Of a DNA stretch of 38,935 nucleotides, positions 7,690 to 16,962 are shown piece after piece; the stretch's first letter is position 1; the number at the start of each line of letters is the position of its first letter. Below the pieces are notes generated by a model. The model searched no databases. It was not told the origin of the DNA and saw only the letters and a list, made by a program, of their open reading frames with translations. Source of the DNA: Burkholderiaceae bacterium. GTDB taxonomy: Bacteria; Pseudomonadota; Gammaproteobacteria; Burkholderiales; Burkholderiaceae_A. The DNA is taken from positions 1 to 38,935 of the forward strand of contig VERI01000014.1 in assembly GCA_018882785.1 (NCBI GenBank), written 5' to 3'. The translations under genes were made by a program, and so were the position numbers.

Positions 7690-8762
7690 GTCGATGGGAA
7701 GGCCTCCAGTCCGGCGAGTTTTAATAGGCTAAGAAATCCCTCCGGGGGCGGGCAGGAGAAATCCATCGCCCGACCCGAAATCGGGTGGTCCAGCTCGAGC
7801 CGATAGGCATGTAAGGCCTGCCCGACGACAAGGTGAGAAATAGTCTCTTTTCCCTTTCCGATCTTATTTGGGTGGGGGGCACGGCGATGATAGGTCTGAT
7901 CCCCCACCAAAGGAGACCCAATACTTTCTAAATGAACTCGTATTTGATGGGTTCGTCCAGTCTCTAACTTGCATCTCACCAGACTTACCGGAAGGCCAAA
8001 AAGTACCCCCGGCCGCGTATCGATGATCCGAGTAACGGCTTCCTTGCCCTTACCCTCTTCGAGCACCGCCATCTTCTGCCGGTCACGAGGATCACGGCCA
8101 AAACGGGTAGACACCGTGCCGACCCGGGGACTGCCCCAGGCCAGCGCCAGGTAGGTTCTCTGAACAGAGCGCTGCTGAAGCTGGCGAACCAGTCCCACCT
8201 GGCTTGCCACCGTTTTGGCAGCGACCATGAGGCCACTGGTATCGCGATCCAGTCGATGGACAATACCCGCCCGAGGAACCTCCGCCATTTGTGGGGAATG
8301 CCCAATCAGGCCATTCGCAAGCGTTCCCGCCGGATGGCCTGCCGCGGGATGGACCACAAGGCCAACGGGCTTATTCACCACAATCAGTGCATCGTCTTCA
8401 AACACGATGTCTAGCCCCATCGGCTCCCCCGACCAGGATTGAGCGGGCGTCGGGGCCGGCACATCCAGTGTGATCGCCTGACCAGACCGAAGCAGCTGAC
8501 CAGGGCGTAACGTTATCCGGCCATCTAGTTGCACTCGGCCCTCGGTCACCCAGCGTTGCAATAAGGTCCGAGAGAGCTCGGGGATAAACACACACAGCGC
8601 ATGATCAAGTCGAGCGCCACCCAGTGTGTCGGGCACAGCAAACGATGCGAGCGATCCAGTCGCCTGCACAGCCAATGACAGATCGGCATCCTCTTGCTCG
8701 ATATAATCGACCGACTCCTCTTCCAGGCCATCGGTCTGCCCATGATCACCACTCGTCGTCAT
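7686..8762 (-). CDS. rluD: 23S rRNA pseudouridine synthase RluD
   Basis: It converts uridines in helix 69 of 23S rRNA to pseudouridine. The 358-residue protein has an acidic N-terminal extension (residues 1-40), an S4 RNA-binding domain (about 48-100, GGARLDHAL...SRTLLQRWVTEGRVQLDG) and the catalytic domain with HRLDRDTSG, where Asp172 is the expected nucleophile; KLETGRTHQIRVHL follows. These features and the neighbourhood (divergent bamD, downstream pgeF) fit RluD rather than RluA or RluC. Its ATG lies inside the start region of bamD on the other strand, so the two coding regions overlap at their 5' ends by 21 nt if both starts are right. An internal start for either gene would remove the overlap; I see no better one. 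Confidence 0.94.
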   Translation of the reverse strand: MTTSGDHGQTDGLEEESVDYIEQEDADLSLAVQATGSLASFAVPDTLGGARLDHALCVFIPELSRTLLQRWVTEGRVQLDGRITLRPGQLLRSGQAITLDVPAPTPAQSWSGEPMGLDIVFEDDALIVVNKPVGLVVHPAAGHPAGTLANGLIGHSPQMAEVPRAGIVHRLDRDTSGLMVAAKTVASQVGLVRQLQQRSVQRTYLALAWGSPRVGTVSTRFGRDPRDRQKMAVLEEGKGKEAVTRIIDTRPGVLFGLPVSLVRCKLETGRTHQIRVHLESIGSPLVGDQTYHRRAPHPNKIGKGKETISHLVVGQALHAYRLELDHPISGRAMDFSCPPPEGFLSLLKLAGLEAFPST

Positions 8763-9614
8763 TTTGCTGTTCGTGTCTGTCTTGCCCTTGCCATGGTGTG
8801 CGCGGGCCTTGGTCCTGCGCTCATGCTACACGGCTGCGCCTCCGACTCCCTTGCCAAAGATGAGACCTTGGGCTGGAGTGCAGACAAATTGTACGCAGAG
8901 GCAAAAGACGAAATGTCTTCCGGTAACTGGGGGGCTGCCGTCAAGTTACTGGAGAAACTCGAATCCCGCTATCCCTTCGGCCGTTATGCCCAGCAGGCCC
9001 AGATCGATACGGCCTATGCCCACTGGAAAGAAGGAGAGAACGCGCTGGCGCTGGCGGCGATTGACCGTTTCACCAAGCTGTATCCAAATCACGAACGGAT
9101 TGACTACGTGCTGTATCTCAAAGGCCTGATCAACTTTAACGACCAGTCGAATCTGTTCACGCGATTCACGGGCGAAGATCTCTCCGAGCGAGATCCGAAG
9201 GCCGCCCGAGAGGCCTTCGACAGTTTTAAGGAATTGATCAGCCGATTTCCTAATAGCAGCTACGCGGCCGATGCCTCGAGCCGGCTGACCTATCTAATCA
9301 ATATGTTGGCGGCCAACGACGTGCATGTCGCGCGGTTTTACTTTCGCAGAGGCGCGGTCCTTGCCGCCGTCAATCGCGCCCAGTCGGTCGTGAAGCAGTA
9401 TCAGGAAGCGCCGGCAATCGAGGAAGCCCTCGCAATTATGGTTGCAGGCTACGAACAGTTGGGGCTCACGGAACTCAGTGCAGATGCACGCCGTGTGCTC
9501 CAGAAAAATTTTCCTGAAAGCGGCTATCTCAAAACGGCCTACGATCCTAAAACACGACCCACCAAAACAGAGCCCGCAAAGCCATCCGCCTGGTCAAAGT
9601 TAAAGTTCTGGTAA
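8742..9614 (+). CDS. bamD: Outer-membrane assembly lipoprotein BamD (ComL)
   Basis: BamD is the essential lipoprotein of the BAM complex that folds beta-barrel proteins into the outer membrane. Starting at 8742 the product has 290 residues: a positively charged n-region (MITTRRHF), a hydrophobic stretch and a lipobox ending LHGC with lipidated Cys32. Five TPR-like repeats follow, recognisable from GNWGAAVKLLEKLESRYPFG, RFTKLYPNHERIDYVLYLKGL and ELISRFPNSSYAADA. The open frame reaches up to 8694, but that would put 16 extra residues before the signal peptide, so I reject it. The gene is divergent to rluD with overlapping starts, and its last 15 nt overlap the convergent helicase gene. Confidence 0.94.
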   Translation: MITTRRHFAVRVCLALAMVCAGLGPALMLHGCASDSLAKDETLGWSADKLYAEAKDEMSSGNWGAAVKLLEKLESRYPFGRYAQQAQIDTAYAHWKEGENALALAAIDRFTKLYPNHERIDYVLYLKGLINFNDQSNLFTRFTGEDLSERDPKAAREAFDSFKELISRFPNSSYAADASSRLTYLINMLAANDVHVARFYFRRGAVLAAVNRAQSVVKQYQEAPAIEEALAIMVAGYEQLGLTELSADARRVLQKNFPESGYLKTAYDPKTRPTKTEPAKPSAWSKLKFW

Positions 9615-11627
9615 TTCTGTCTCGGTAGGCGGCTTCGAGTGACCTGCGGCCGTTAGCCAGTGAAGGGCCTCATCGGGCGCTCGCGTTCGAGAAAATGCCG
9701 GCAGGCTTCTTAGAATTCTTCTTCCATAGCCGGTCTCTGCAAGCCGAGAATCGCCGATCACGATCAGTCCGCGATCACTCTCTGAGCGAATCAGCCTTCC
9801 GACTCCCTGTTTTAAAAGAATTGCAGCCTCTGGAACCTGAATCGCCGAGAAAGGATCAATTCCTTGTTGCTCCATCCATTTCGATCGTGCCCGCAGCACA
9901 GGATCATCGGGAGGCGCGAACGGTAACTTATCAATGAGTACCAACGACAGCGCCCTGCCCGGTACGTCCACGCCCTCCCAGAAGCTGTGGCTGCCGATTA
10001 ACACGGCAGCACCGTGTGCTCGGAACTGGTCAATCAGTAAAGGCCGCGGCGCCTGGCCCTGAACCAGGACCAGACGATCCGGATGTCGGGCGCCCCACTG
10101 TTCGGCCCATTGGGCGGCATACGATACACCGCGATGTGAGGTGCAGAGAATGAATACACCGCCGCTCACCGCATCCAACAAGTCAGAGATCTCTGTCTGG
10201 GCTAACAATTGGGCGATCAAATCAGGCGCCTTAGGATCGGGAAGCCGCTGTGGCACCAGCAAAAGTCCCTGCTGGGGAAAATCAAACGGACTCTCCGCAA
10301 TCAGCGTCTGGGCATCTTGCAATCCAAGCCTGCGACTGAAATGATCAAAACGCCCTCCTATGGCCAGCGTGGCCGAAACCATAATCCATGCACGCGGCTG
10401 ACGTGTGAGCTCCTGCTGAAACCGCTCTGCAATCTCATACGGTGTCAGCCGCAGCGTGATGCCATGGCGGGAAAACTCCATCCATCGAACCAGCATCGCG
10501 TCCGGCTGTTGCAGCTTGAATGCGGCCAGGCGACCACAGTACTCCGAACACAGCGCCGATAATTGTGCGATCTCAGGATGTCGCTCTGCATTAATTAACA
10601 AGACTTCCTGAACGTGATCCATCGCCGACTCGATTGCCGCGAGTCCGTCTAGCCAACGGGCCTGGGCCTGTCCATCGAGCTGATCCCAGCTCAGACGAGA
10701 CTGCTCGGCCATTCTTGGCCGTGTGATGGATCCTGCGGTGGGAACTGGCGCAACTGCGCCCGCCTGAGCGCGTAAGTCCATAACGCATTGCTCCAGCCTG
10801 CCACATAAATCTGGCCAAGAGGCGCCATCACGGGCATAGGCCAGTCCACTTTCAAGGCAGTCTCGGGCAAAACTGCTGAGCGCCTGGGTTGAAATAGACT
10901 CACTAAAAAATGCTGTTGCAATTTCCGGTAACGCGTGGGCCTCATCAATCACAATGTGATCCACTGTGGGCAACAACTCACCAAATCCCTCATCACGCAG
11001 AGCCATATCCGCACACAGCAGATGGTGATTAATCACCAAAAGATCTGCCTTGGCTGCCGCATCTCTTGCCGCCATCACATGACAGTCCGAAATATTTGGG
11101 CATTGCTGACCCAGGCAATTCTCTCGGGTGGATGTCACCATCGACCAGATCGGTGCCGTCTCTGGAATCGATGTGCACTCCGCAATGTCGCCGCTGCGCG
11201 TCTGTCCGGCAAAACGCACGATGTCCGAAAAATACCGGGCATCTTCGGGCCGCGAAAAACGGCCCGACTCTTGCTGCCGCTCCAGACGATAGGTACAAAG
11301 ATAGTTGGCACGCCCCTTCAGGACTGCCACATGAATGGATGCCCCAAGGGCAGACTTCAGTCGCGGAAGATCCCGCTCGTAGAGCTGATCCTGCAGATGC
11401 CGCGTTGCTGTTGAGACGATTGATCTGCCCTGACTCAGCATCAGAGGCACGAGGTAAGCAAATGTCTTACCGACCCCCGTGCCAGCCTCGGCAATAAGCG
11501 TGGACCGCCGTTGAAGTGCATCCTCGATTGCCTGCGACAGATCGAGCTGGCCCGGGCGAAATCGATAACCTGGCGCTGATCGGGACAGCACCCCGGAGTC
11601 GGAGAAGATCTCCTTAAGCGGGGACAT
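9600..11627 (-). CDS. yoaA: DinG/YoaA-family iron-sulfur ATP-dependent DNA helicase
   Basis: A superfamily 2 helicase of the XPD/DinG type, 675 residues. The Walker A site is EAGTGVGKT (47-55). The four cysteines of the Fe-S cluster domain are visible as Cys111 (NYLC), Cys171, Cys176 and Cys182. The DEAH box is at 228-231, and the C-terminal helicase motifs include SATLAIGGRFDHF, GSHSFWEGVDVPG and a final motif VGRLIRSESDRG. Such enzymes unwind 5'-3' and help in replication-fork or R-loop repair; the YoaA label rests on size and on the lack of the nuclease domain found in some DinG proteins. The start overlaps the upstream DUF465 gene by 14 nt, so they are cotranscribed. The 3' end overlaps bamD (convergent) by 15 nt. 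Confidence 0.88.
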   Translation of the reverse strand: MSPLKEIFSDSGVLSRSAPGYRFRPGQLDLSQAIEDALQRRSTLIAEAGTGVGKTFAYLVPLMLSQGRSIVSTATRHLQDQLYERDLPRLKSALGASIHVAVLKGRANYLCTYRLERQQESGRFSRPEDARYFSDIVRFAGQTRSGDIAECTSIPETAPIWSMVTSTRENCLGQQCPNISDCHVMAARDAAAKADLLVINHHLLCADMALRDEGFGELLPTVDHIVIDEAHALPEIATAFFSESISTQALSSFARDCLESGLAYARDGASWPDLCGRLEQCVMDLRAQAGAVAPVPTAGSITRPRMAEQSRLSWDQLDGQAQARWLDGLAAIESAMDHVQEVLLINAERHPEIAQLSALCSEYCGRLAAFKLQQPDAMLVRWMEFSRHGITLRLTPYEIAERFQQELTRQPRAWIMVSATLAIGGRFDHFSRRLGLQDAQTLIAESPFDFPQQGLLLVPQRLPDPKAPDLIAQLLAQTEISDLLDAVSGGVFILCTSHRGVSYAAQWAEQWGARHPDRLVLVQGQAPRPLLIDQFRAHGAAVLIGSHSFWEGVDVPGRALSLVLIDKLPFAPPDDPVLRARSKWMEQQGIDPFSAIQVPEAAILLKQGVGRLIRSESDRGLIVIGDSRLAETGYGRRILRSLPAFSRTRAPDEALHWLTAAGHSKPPTETELPEL

Positions 11628-11823
11628 CGGGGGAGAGCTGGACCTGAAGCTGTGCGATCTGATCTTTAATCTGAAGTTTACGTTTCTTCAAGCGACGAAT
11701 TTGCAGCTCGTCGCGCGACCCACTTTCTTGAAGCTGCTCAATTAGATGATCGAGCTCCCGATGCTCGGCTTCTAGTTCAAGCATCTTGAGCCTCAGCGTT
11801 CTGACGTCGGAGAGAAACCGCAT
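11614..11823 (-). CDS. DUF465 (YdcH-like) small coiled-coil protein
   Basis: A 69-residue protein matching the DUF465/YdcH pattern: a short helical hairpin with LEAEHRELDHLIEQL, a turn, then ELQIRRLKKRKLQIKDQI. It is charged, has no signal peptide and probably forms a coiled coil in the cytoplasm. The family is widespread in proteobacteria and its role is unknown. Its ATG shares one base with the stop of the upstream gene (TGATG at 11825-11821) and its 3' end overlaps the helicase gene by 14 nt, so the three genes form one translation-coupled unit. Confidence 0.82.
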   Translation of the reverse strand: MRFLSDVRTLRLKMLELEAEHRELDHLIEQLQESGSRDELQIRRLKKRKLQIKDQIAQLQVQLSPDVPA

Positions 11824-12197
11824 CAGGACTGTCTTTCCGCTTTGTCATCTGCCCGTCGCGTCCTGGCCCGCGCCCGCAATTCCGCATCGATGTCGCGCAA
11901 TGCCTGAAGCGCTGCTTCCTTGCGCAGGTCAAATTCCCGCATTCTGCGCAGATGCTCTGTGCGAATCTCCTCGATGCATCGATAGGAGAAAAATCGCTTC
12001 AGGCAGATCTCTTCCCGCTGGGCCAGATCACGCTGAAACACCAGACGTTCGGCCTCAACGGCCTGAATCTGAAGCTCATGCCCAGGTTTCTTGGACTTAA
12101 GGTCTGCATCCGGATCGGCCGCACGGACACCGACCGCCATCATCAGCATCGTGGCACCGAACAGGATCATCCATGGGAAAATAGAGGGTCTCGTCAT
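11823..12197 (-). CDS. Small exported protein with a conserved cysteine pair, function unknown
   Basis: The 124-residue product starts with a clear signal peptide (hydrophobic residues about 7-25, likely cleavage after VRA, near residue 26). The mature part is almost entirely helical and charged. Two cysteines, in EICLKRFFSYRC, are separated by eight residues and could form a periplasmic disulfide. The rest (EEIRTEHLRRMREFDLRKEAALQAL) looks like a long amphipathic helix. I recall similar small Cys-pair periplasmic proteins in Burkholderiales, annotated only as hypothetical. It heads an operon with DUF465 and the helicase and is divergent from cysQ. No function is assigned. Confidence 0.75.
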   Translation of the reverse strand: MTRPSIFPWMILFGATMLMMAVGVRAADPDADLKSKKPGHELQIQAVEAERLVFQRDLAQREEICLKRFFSYRCIEEIRTEHLRRMREFDLRKEAALQALRDIDAELRARARTRRADDKAERQS

Positions 12198-12213
12198 AGC
12201 CCTAAATTATCCC

Positions 12214-13014
12214 TTGCGCAGCGAAAAACAGCCATCTCAGCAGCTCATTCTTGATATCGCGAATGCCCTGGAAGCCCCCATTCAGGCTGCCGGCGAGGCT
12301 ATTGTTCAGCTCTACCATCAGCCTGAGCATCGGGTGCAGACCAAGCAGGACCAGACACCGGTGACAGAGGCAGACCTCGCCAGCCATGACCTCTTGGTCG
12401 ATGCCCTTCAGCGGCTCACGCCCGCATGGCCTGTGGTTTCAGAGGAAGACAGTGCCCAGCACCGGGCGAGTCGTCCCGTCCAGACGATCAGCGAATCCGT
12501 CACGCCCTATTGGCTGATCGACCCCCTAGACGGCACCCGAGAGTTCATCGCCCGAACAGGAGAATTCAGCATCAATATTGGCCTGGTGGTCGGCCAAGAG
12601 GCCTATTTCGGAATCCTGTATGGACCGATTCAGGGGATTTTTTATCGGGGAGGCATAGGCCTGGCCGCTGAGCGGAAAACCCCGGAGGATCCCGGTTGGC
12701 ATCCAATCCACTGTCGCTTTCGGCCAGAGCGGGGTGGAATTCAGATTTCGAGTCGTAGAAGCAGTCCACCGCCGCCCTCTGAACATCCGATGCAGCAGAC
12801 CCATTTGGGATCCGCACTGAAATTTGGACGTATTGCGGAGGGAAACGCCGACCTCTATGTGCGTCGTGGGCCCACCATGGAGTGGGATACCTGCGCTGGC
12901 CACGCCATCGTTGAGGCGGCAGGCGGCGAGGTCCAGTGTCTCGATGGCGGCCCCCTGCGCTATGGAAAAGCCGAATGGCGAAATAAAGGATTTGTCGTGC
13001 GCGGCCGCGCCTGA
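12214..13014 (+). CDS. cysQ: 3'(2'),5'-bisphosphate nucleotidase CysQ
   Basis: It hydrolyses 3'-phosphoadenosine 5'-phosphate, the by-product of sulfate assimilation, to AMP. It is an inositol-monophosphatase-fold enzyme with lithium-sensitive metal-site motifs: TPVTEADLASH, VVSEED, WLIDPLDGTREFI and, near the C-terminus, PTMEWDTCAGHAIVEAAGG. The frame is open up to an ATG at 12091, but that would run 107 nt antisense through the signal-peptide region of the divergent gene. I favour the TTG at 12214, giving 266 residues, which starts a few residues before the first conserved helix (LDIANALEAPIQAAGEAIV). No clear ribosome-binding site is seen there, so the start is tentative. It ends 33 bp from convergent zapE. 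Confidence 0.88.
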   Translation: MRSEKQPSQQLILDIANALEAPIQAAGEAIVQLYHQPEHRVQTKQDQTPVTEADLASHDLLVDALQRLTPAWPVVSEEDSAQHRASRPVQTISESVTPYWLIDPLDGTREFIARTGEFSINIGLVVGQEAYFGILYGPIQGIFYRGGIGLAAERKTPEDPGWHPIHCRFRPERGGIQISSRRSSPPPPSEHPMQQTHLGSALKFGRIAEGNADLYVRRGPTMEWDTCAGHAIVEAAGGEVQCLDGGPLRYGKAEWRNKGFVVRGRA

Positions 13015-13047
13015 ATGCGAAAGCCCAAACGCAGACATCAGGGTGAA

Positions 13048-14181
13048 CTAGAAACTACTCTGCACGCTTCGGTGGGCACTCGCAAGATAGTCCTCTGACT
13101 GCATCTCCACAAGCCTGCTGACGGTACGGCTAAACTCATTTGCAAGCACCCCCTGAACATAGAGCTGCTCGGGTGCAATCTCCGCCGAGATAATGAGCTT
13201 AATTTTGTGGTCGTAGAGCACATCGACCAGCCATGTGAAGCGTCGCGCCTCTGATGACATGGCGGCCGACATCACCGGCACACCCGATAACAGCACGATA
13301 TCGAACCGCTGGGCGAGCTCGAGATAATCATTCTGGGAGCGCGGGCCTCCGCATAAGGTCGGAAAATCAAACCAGATAGCCCGGCCACAACGCTGAACGG
13401 CACGGATTTCTCGCGCTTCGATGGTCAGACGTGGCTCAGTGATCGCAGGATCCGTTCCGCTAAGCGAACGCTGTTCCTGAGCGAAACGATGAAAAATATC
13501 TTTCATCTCCCGATCGCTGGCGCTATCAAGCGGGGTGATATACGCACGAAATTTTCCGCGTGCAAGGCTACGGTAGTCCGTTCCTGCATCGACCTCTACG
13601 ATATCGAGCCGACGCTTAAGCAGCTCGATGGCGGGCAGGACGCGATCGCGGTGCAGCCCGTCGGGATAAAGCTGATCGGGATGGTAATTCGAGGTCATGA
13701 TGAATCCAACCCGGCTCTCAAACAGCGCCTGCAAGAGCCGTTCCAAGATCATTGCATCCGCGATATCCGAGACATGGAACTCATCAAAGCAGATCAGACG
13801 ATATCGACGCGCGACACGCTGCGCGACCTCGTCCAGCGGGTTTTCGGTGCCGCGTAGCTCATGCATCTCCCGATGGGTGGCGCGCATGAACTCATGGAAA
13901 TGCAGTCGGACTTTACGTTCGAGTGGAACATGCTTAAAAAAACAGTCCATCAGCAGGCTCTTGCCACGCCCTACGCCACCCCACAGATAAACGCCACGCG
14001 GGAGTGGTGGCTTGGAAATCATTTTTTTGAGCGTACCACCCCGCTTGGCCTTGTAGTCCGCCCATTCGGCGGCGCACTGTTCCAAACGTTCGGCCGCCCG
14101 CAGCTGGGATGCATCTGCGACGAATCCCTGCTCAGCGAGCTGCTGCTGATAGGCCTGTACTATCGAGACCCGTGACCGCAT
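13048..14181 (-). CDS. zapE: Cell division protein ZapE (AFG1-like ATPase)
   Basis: ZapE is an ATPase that associates with the Z-ring in E. coli and is related to mitochondrial AFG1/LACE1. The 377 residues contain Walker A GGVGRGKS (68-75), Walker B LICFDEF (129-135) followed by HVSDIADAM, and sensor-like TSNYHPDQLYPDGLHRDR. The C-terminal part has the family pattern RFTWLVDVLYDHKIKLIISAE. It begins 18 bp after the lpdA stop, so it is the last gene of sucA-sucB-lpdA-zapE. The same order occurs in other betaproteobacteria, and the AFG1 link to respiratory proteins makes the placement in a 2-oxoglutarate dehydrogenase operon notable. Cytoplasmic, no transmembrane segment. Confidence 0.93.
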   Translation of the reverse strand: MRSRVSIVQAYQQQLAEQGFVADASQLRAAERLEQCAAEWADYKAKRGGTLKKMISKPPLPRGVYLWGGVGRGKSLLMDCFFKHVPLERKVRLHFHEFMRATHREMHELRGTENPLDEVAQRVARRYRLICFDEFHVSDIADAMILERLLQALFESRVGFIMTSNYHPDQLYPDGLHRDRVLPAIELLKRRLDIVEVDAGTDYRSLARGKFRAYITPLDSASDREMKDIFHRFAQEQRSLSGTDPAITEPRLTIEAREIRAVQRCGRAIWFDFPTLCGGPRSQNDYLELAQRFDIVLLSGVPVMSAAMSSEARRFTWLVDVLYDHKIKLIISAEIAPEQLYVQGVLANEFSRTVSRLVEMQSEDYLASAHRSVQSSF

Positions 14182-14199
14182 CAGAGGGCCTCCCGCCCC

Positions 14200-15624
14200 T
14201 TACATATTCAGAGCGCGCTTGTAGATGGCCAGCGATGCCTCGCGCATCGCCTCAGAAAGCGACGGATGCGGATGACAGATCCGGCCAATGTCCTCTGCAG
14301 ACGCCTTGAACTCCATCGCTACTGCCGCCTCTGCAATCATGTCAGAGGCCGCCATTCCAATGATATGAACCCCAAGAATCTGTTCGGTCTCCTCATCGGC
14401 GAGTACCTTCACAAAACCATCGGGTGAATCCATGCCAAGCGCGCGGCCGTTCGCCGCAAAAGGAAACTGCCCACTCTTATATTTGCGTCCCTCGGCGACA
14501 AGCTGCTGCTCCGTGCGGCCCACCCAGGCGATCTCGGGAGATGTGTAAATCACCCACGGGATACAGTCATAGTCGATATGGGGATGCTGGCCAGCGATTA
14601 GTTCGGCGACCATCACACCCTCATCTTCTCCCTTATGGGCGAGCATCGGGCCACGGACGACATCGCCAATCGCAAAGATACCGGGCTGGCTGGTCCGACA
14701 GAGGCCATCGACAGGAATAAATCCACGCTCATCCACTGCCAGACCCACCTTGTCAAGCTGCAGGCTCTGTGTGTTGGGCGTACGGCCAATCGATACGATC
14801 AGGCGATCACAGTCGAGCGTCTTGGACTTGCCATCGCTGTCTGCATAGGCAATCTTGACCCCTTTTGCAGACGCTTTTATGTCTCCGATCTTTACACCGA
14901 GATGAATTGAGAGGCCCTGACCCGTGAAAAGTTTGAAGGCCTCTTTGGATACTGCATCATCACAGGCGCCCAGAAACGACGGCAAGGCCTCGAGGATGGT
15001 TACTTCCGCACCGAGCCGCCGCCAGACCGACCCAAGCTCTAGACCAATGACGCCAGCACCGATTACGCCAAGCTTTTCAGGCACACCATCAAAGGCAAGC
15101 GCGCCCTCGTTGTCACAGACAATCTTGTTGTCGACCTTCAGTCCCGGCAAATGACGTGCGTTTGAGCCTGTCGCAATGATGACATTCTTCGCCACCACGG
15201 TCTCTGGCTCATCACCGGTAACCTCGACAAGAATGCCGACATCGCTGCGCCCCGCAAATTGTCCGTGACCCTTTAGCCACGTAATCTTATTTTTGCGAAA
15301 CAGAAATTCGATGCCCTTACTCATCTTCGAGACGATCGAATCCTTTCGTTTCAGCATCTTGGCAATGTCCATCGACACACCCTTGACGGTGATCCCATGG
15401 TTACCCAGATGATGGCTTGCCTTCTCGAACTCCTCGCTGGAGGCGAGCAGTGCTTTAGAGGGAATACAGCCAACGTTTAAGCAGGTGCCGCCAAGGGCCA
15501 ATTCGCCCTGCGTGTTGCGCCATTTCTCGACACATGCGGTCTTGAACCCCAGCTGCGCCGCTCGAACAGCGGCAATGTAGCCTGCGGGCCCCGATCCGAT
15601 GACAACGACATCGTATTGCGTCAT
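14200..15624 (-). CDS. lpdA: Dihydrolipoamide dehydrogenase (E3)
   Basis: The E3 flavoprotein reoxidises the lipoyl arms of the 2-oxoglutarate dehydrogenase complex and reduces NAD+. The chosen ATG (15624) is preceded by GGGAGAG; the frame extends 8 codons further but without support. The 474-residue product has the FAD-binding GSGPAG (10-15), the redox-active disulfide Cys48/Cys53 in [13 protein letters not shown], an NAD-binding [17 protein letters not shown], and the C-terminal catalytic HPHPSLSEA with the His-Glu pair supplied to the partner subunit. It lies 13 bp after sucB and before zapE. It belongs to the odh complex by position; sharing with pyruvate dehydrogenase cannot be excluded. 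Confidence 0.96.
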   Translation of the reverse strand: MTQYDVVVIGSGPAGYIAAVRAAQLGFKTACVEKWRNTQGELALGGTCLNVGCIPSKALLASSEEFEKASHHLGNHGITVKGVSMDIAKMLKRKDSIVSKMSKGIEFLFRKNKITWLKGHGQFAGRSDVGILVEVTGDEPETVVAKNVIIATGSNARHLPGLKVDNKIVCDNEGALAFDGVPEKLGVIGAGVIGLELGSVWRRLGAEVTILEALPSFLGACDDAVSKEAFKLFTGQGLSIHLGVKIGDIKASAKGVKIAYADSDGKSKTLDCDRLIVSIGRTPNTQSLQLDKVGLAVDERGFIPVDGLCRTSQPGIFAIGDVVRGPMLAHKGEDEGVMVAELIAGQHPHIDYDCIPWVIYTSPEIAWVGRTEQQLVAEGRKYKSGQFPFAANGRALGMDSPDGFVKVLADEETEQILGVHIIGMAASDMIAEAAVAMEFKASAEDIGRICHPHPSLSEAMREASLAIYKRALNM

Positions 15625-15637
15625 GGTGCTCTCCCGA

Positions 15638-16912
15638 TCAGACTTCAAGTAATAAACGTGCAGGGTCTTCCAGGGCCTCCTTCATGGTGACCAGGCCCAG
15701 CACCGCCTCTCGACCATCGATGATTCTGTGGTCGTAAGACATCGCGAGGTAATTCATTGGCCGCACCACGACCTGGCCGTTTTCAACGACCGCGCGATCC
15801 TTGGTCGCATGAATTCCGAGAATGGCCGACTGCGGCGGGTTAATAATCGGTGTGGAGAGCATGGATCCGAATCCCCCGCCATTGGAGATCGAGAATGTGC
15901 CGCCGGTGAGCTCTTCAATCGAAATCTTTCCATCCCGCGCCTTCACGCCATACTCAGCGATCTTCTTCTCGATATCCGCAAAGGTCATCTGGTCTACATT
16001 TCGCAGAATCGGAACGACCAGGCCTCGCGGCGAGCCCACTGCAATTCCAATATCAAAATAACCGTGATAAACGATGTCATTGCCATCGACCGAGGCGTTG
16101 AGGACCGGGTATTTCTTCAGCGCTGCGACCGCGGCCTTCACGAAAAAGGACATAAACCCCAGCTTCACGCCATGCTCTTTTTCGAAACGTTCTCCGTACT
16201 GCTTACGAAGCGCCATCAACGGCGCCATGTTCACCTCATTGAAGGTGGTGAGAATCGCGTTTGTGGCCTGGGACTGAAGCAGTCGCTCGGCTATTCGAGC
16301 CCGCAGACGGCTCATCGGTACGCGTTGCTCGGGACGCCCTTCGAGCTGGGCCTCGGGCCCAAGCATCACCGCAGGCTGTGGCAGGCCCGCCGAAACAGGT
16401 ACCGCCGGCAGACCGGCTGTGGCCGGTGCGGCAGGCGCAACTCCAGCTTTCTGAGCAGCCATGACATCGGCCTTGGTAATCCGGCCGTCCTTGCCGGAAC
16501 CCTGCGCAACCGTCACGCCAGTCTCGGCCATGAGCTTTGCCGCAGACGGCATTGCCACGGCGGCCCCCGGACGGACAACCGTTGAAGGTGTCGTCGGCAG
16601 CGGTGCAGCAGATGCAGGCATCGCTGCCGGTGCGGCGGACTTGGCTGGCGCCGCAACCGCCCCTGCCTTACCTTCTGAATCGATCTTCGCAATCAGCTCA
16701 CCGGAGACGACCGTTCCACCATCACCCTTCACAATCTCGCTAAGCACACCGGCGGATGGCGCGGGCACCTCGAGCACCACCTTATCGGTTTCAATCTCGA
16801 TCAAGATCTCATCGATGGCGACAGCCTCGCCGGGTTTTTTCTTCCACTGCAGCAGTGTGGCCTCGGCCACTGACTCTGAGAGCTGCGGTACTTTGACTTC
16901 AACAATAGCCAT
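15638..16912 (-). CDS. sucB: Dihydrolipoyllysine-residue succinyltransferase (E2 of 2-oxoglutarate dehydrogenase)
   Basis: E2 forms the core of the complex and transfers the succinyl group to CoA. Domains in order: one lipoyl domain (residues 1-77) with lipoyl-lysine Lys44 in ETDKVVLEV; an Ala/Pro-rich linker (about 78-120); a peripheral-subunit-binding domain (about 122-160, [13 protein letters not shown] and [11 protein letters not shown]); a second Ala/Pro linker; and the catalytic domain (about 195-424) with His395 and Asp399 in [13 protein letters not shown]. The 424 residues are typical. The pattern [13 protein letters not shown] at the N-terminus is characteristic of the 2-oxoglutarate type. 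The gene lies between sucA (50 bp upstream) and lpdA. Confidence 0.96.
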   Translation of the reverse strand: MAIVEVKVPQLSESVAEATLLQWKKKPGEAVAIDEILIEIETDKVVLEVPAPSAGVLSEIVKGDGGTVVSGELIAKIDSEGKAGAVAAPAKSAAPAAMPASAAPLPTTPSTVVRPGAAVAMPSAAKLMAETGVTVAQGSGKDGRITKADVMAAQKAGVAPAAPATAGLPAVPVSAGLPQPAVMLGPEAQLEGRPEQRVPMSRLRARIAERLLQSQATNAILTTFNEVNMAPLMALRKQYGERFEKEHGVKLGFMSFFVKAAVAALKKYPVLNASVDGNDIVYHGYFDIGIAVGSPRGLVVPILRNVDQMTFADIEKKIAEYGVKARDGKISIEELTGGTFSISNGGGFGSMLSTPIINPPQSAILGIHATKDRAVVENGQVVVRPMNYLAMSYDHRIIDGREAVLGLVTMKEALEDPARLLLEV

Positions 16913-16962
16913 TTCTTTCCCTTTAGACGTTCTTTGTTCTTATGACGGTTTTAATTACGCGC

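Noticed and set aside
12091-12213. ATG start for cysQ at 12091
   Set aside because: It would place 41 codons antisense to the start of the divergent exported protein, and the extension has no similarity to CysQ N-termini.
15728-16585. Long open frame (285 codons) on the plus strand
   Set aside because: It is antisense to the well-conserved sucB coding sequence and has no recognisable domain; GC-rich codon bias creates such shadows.
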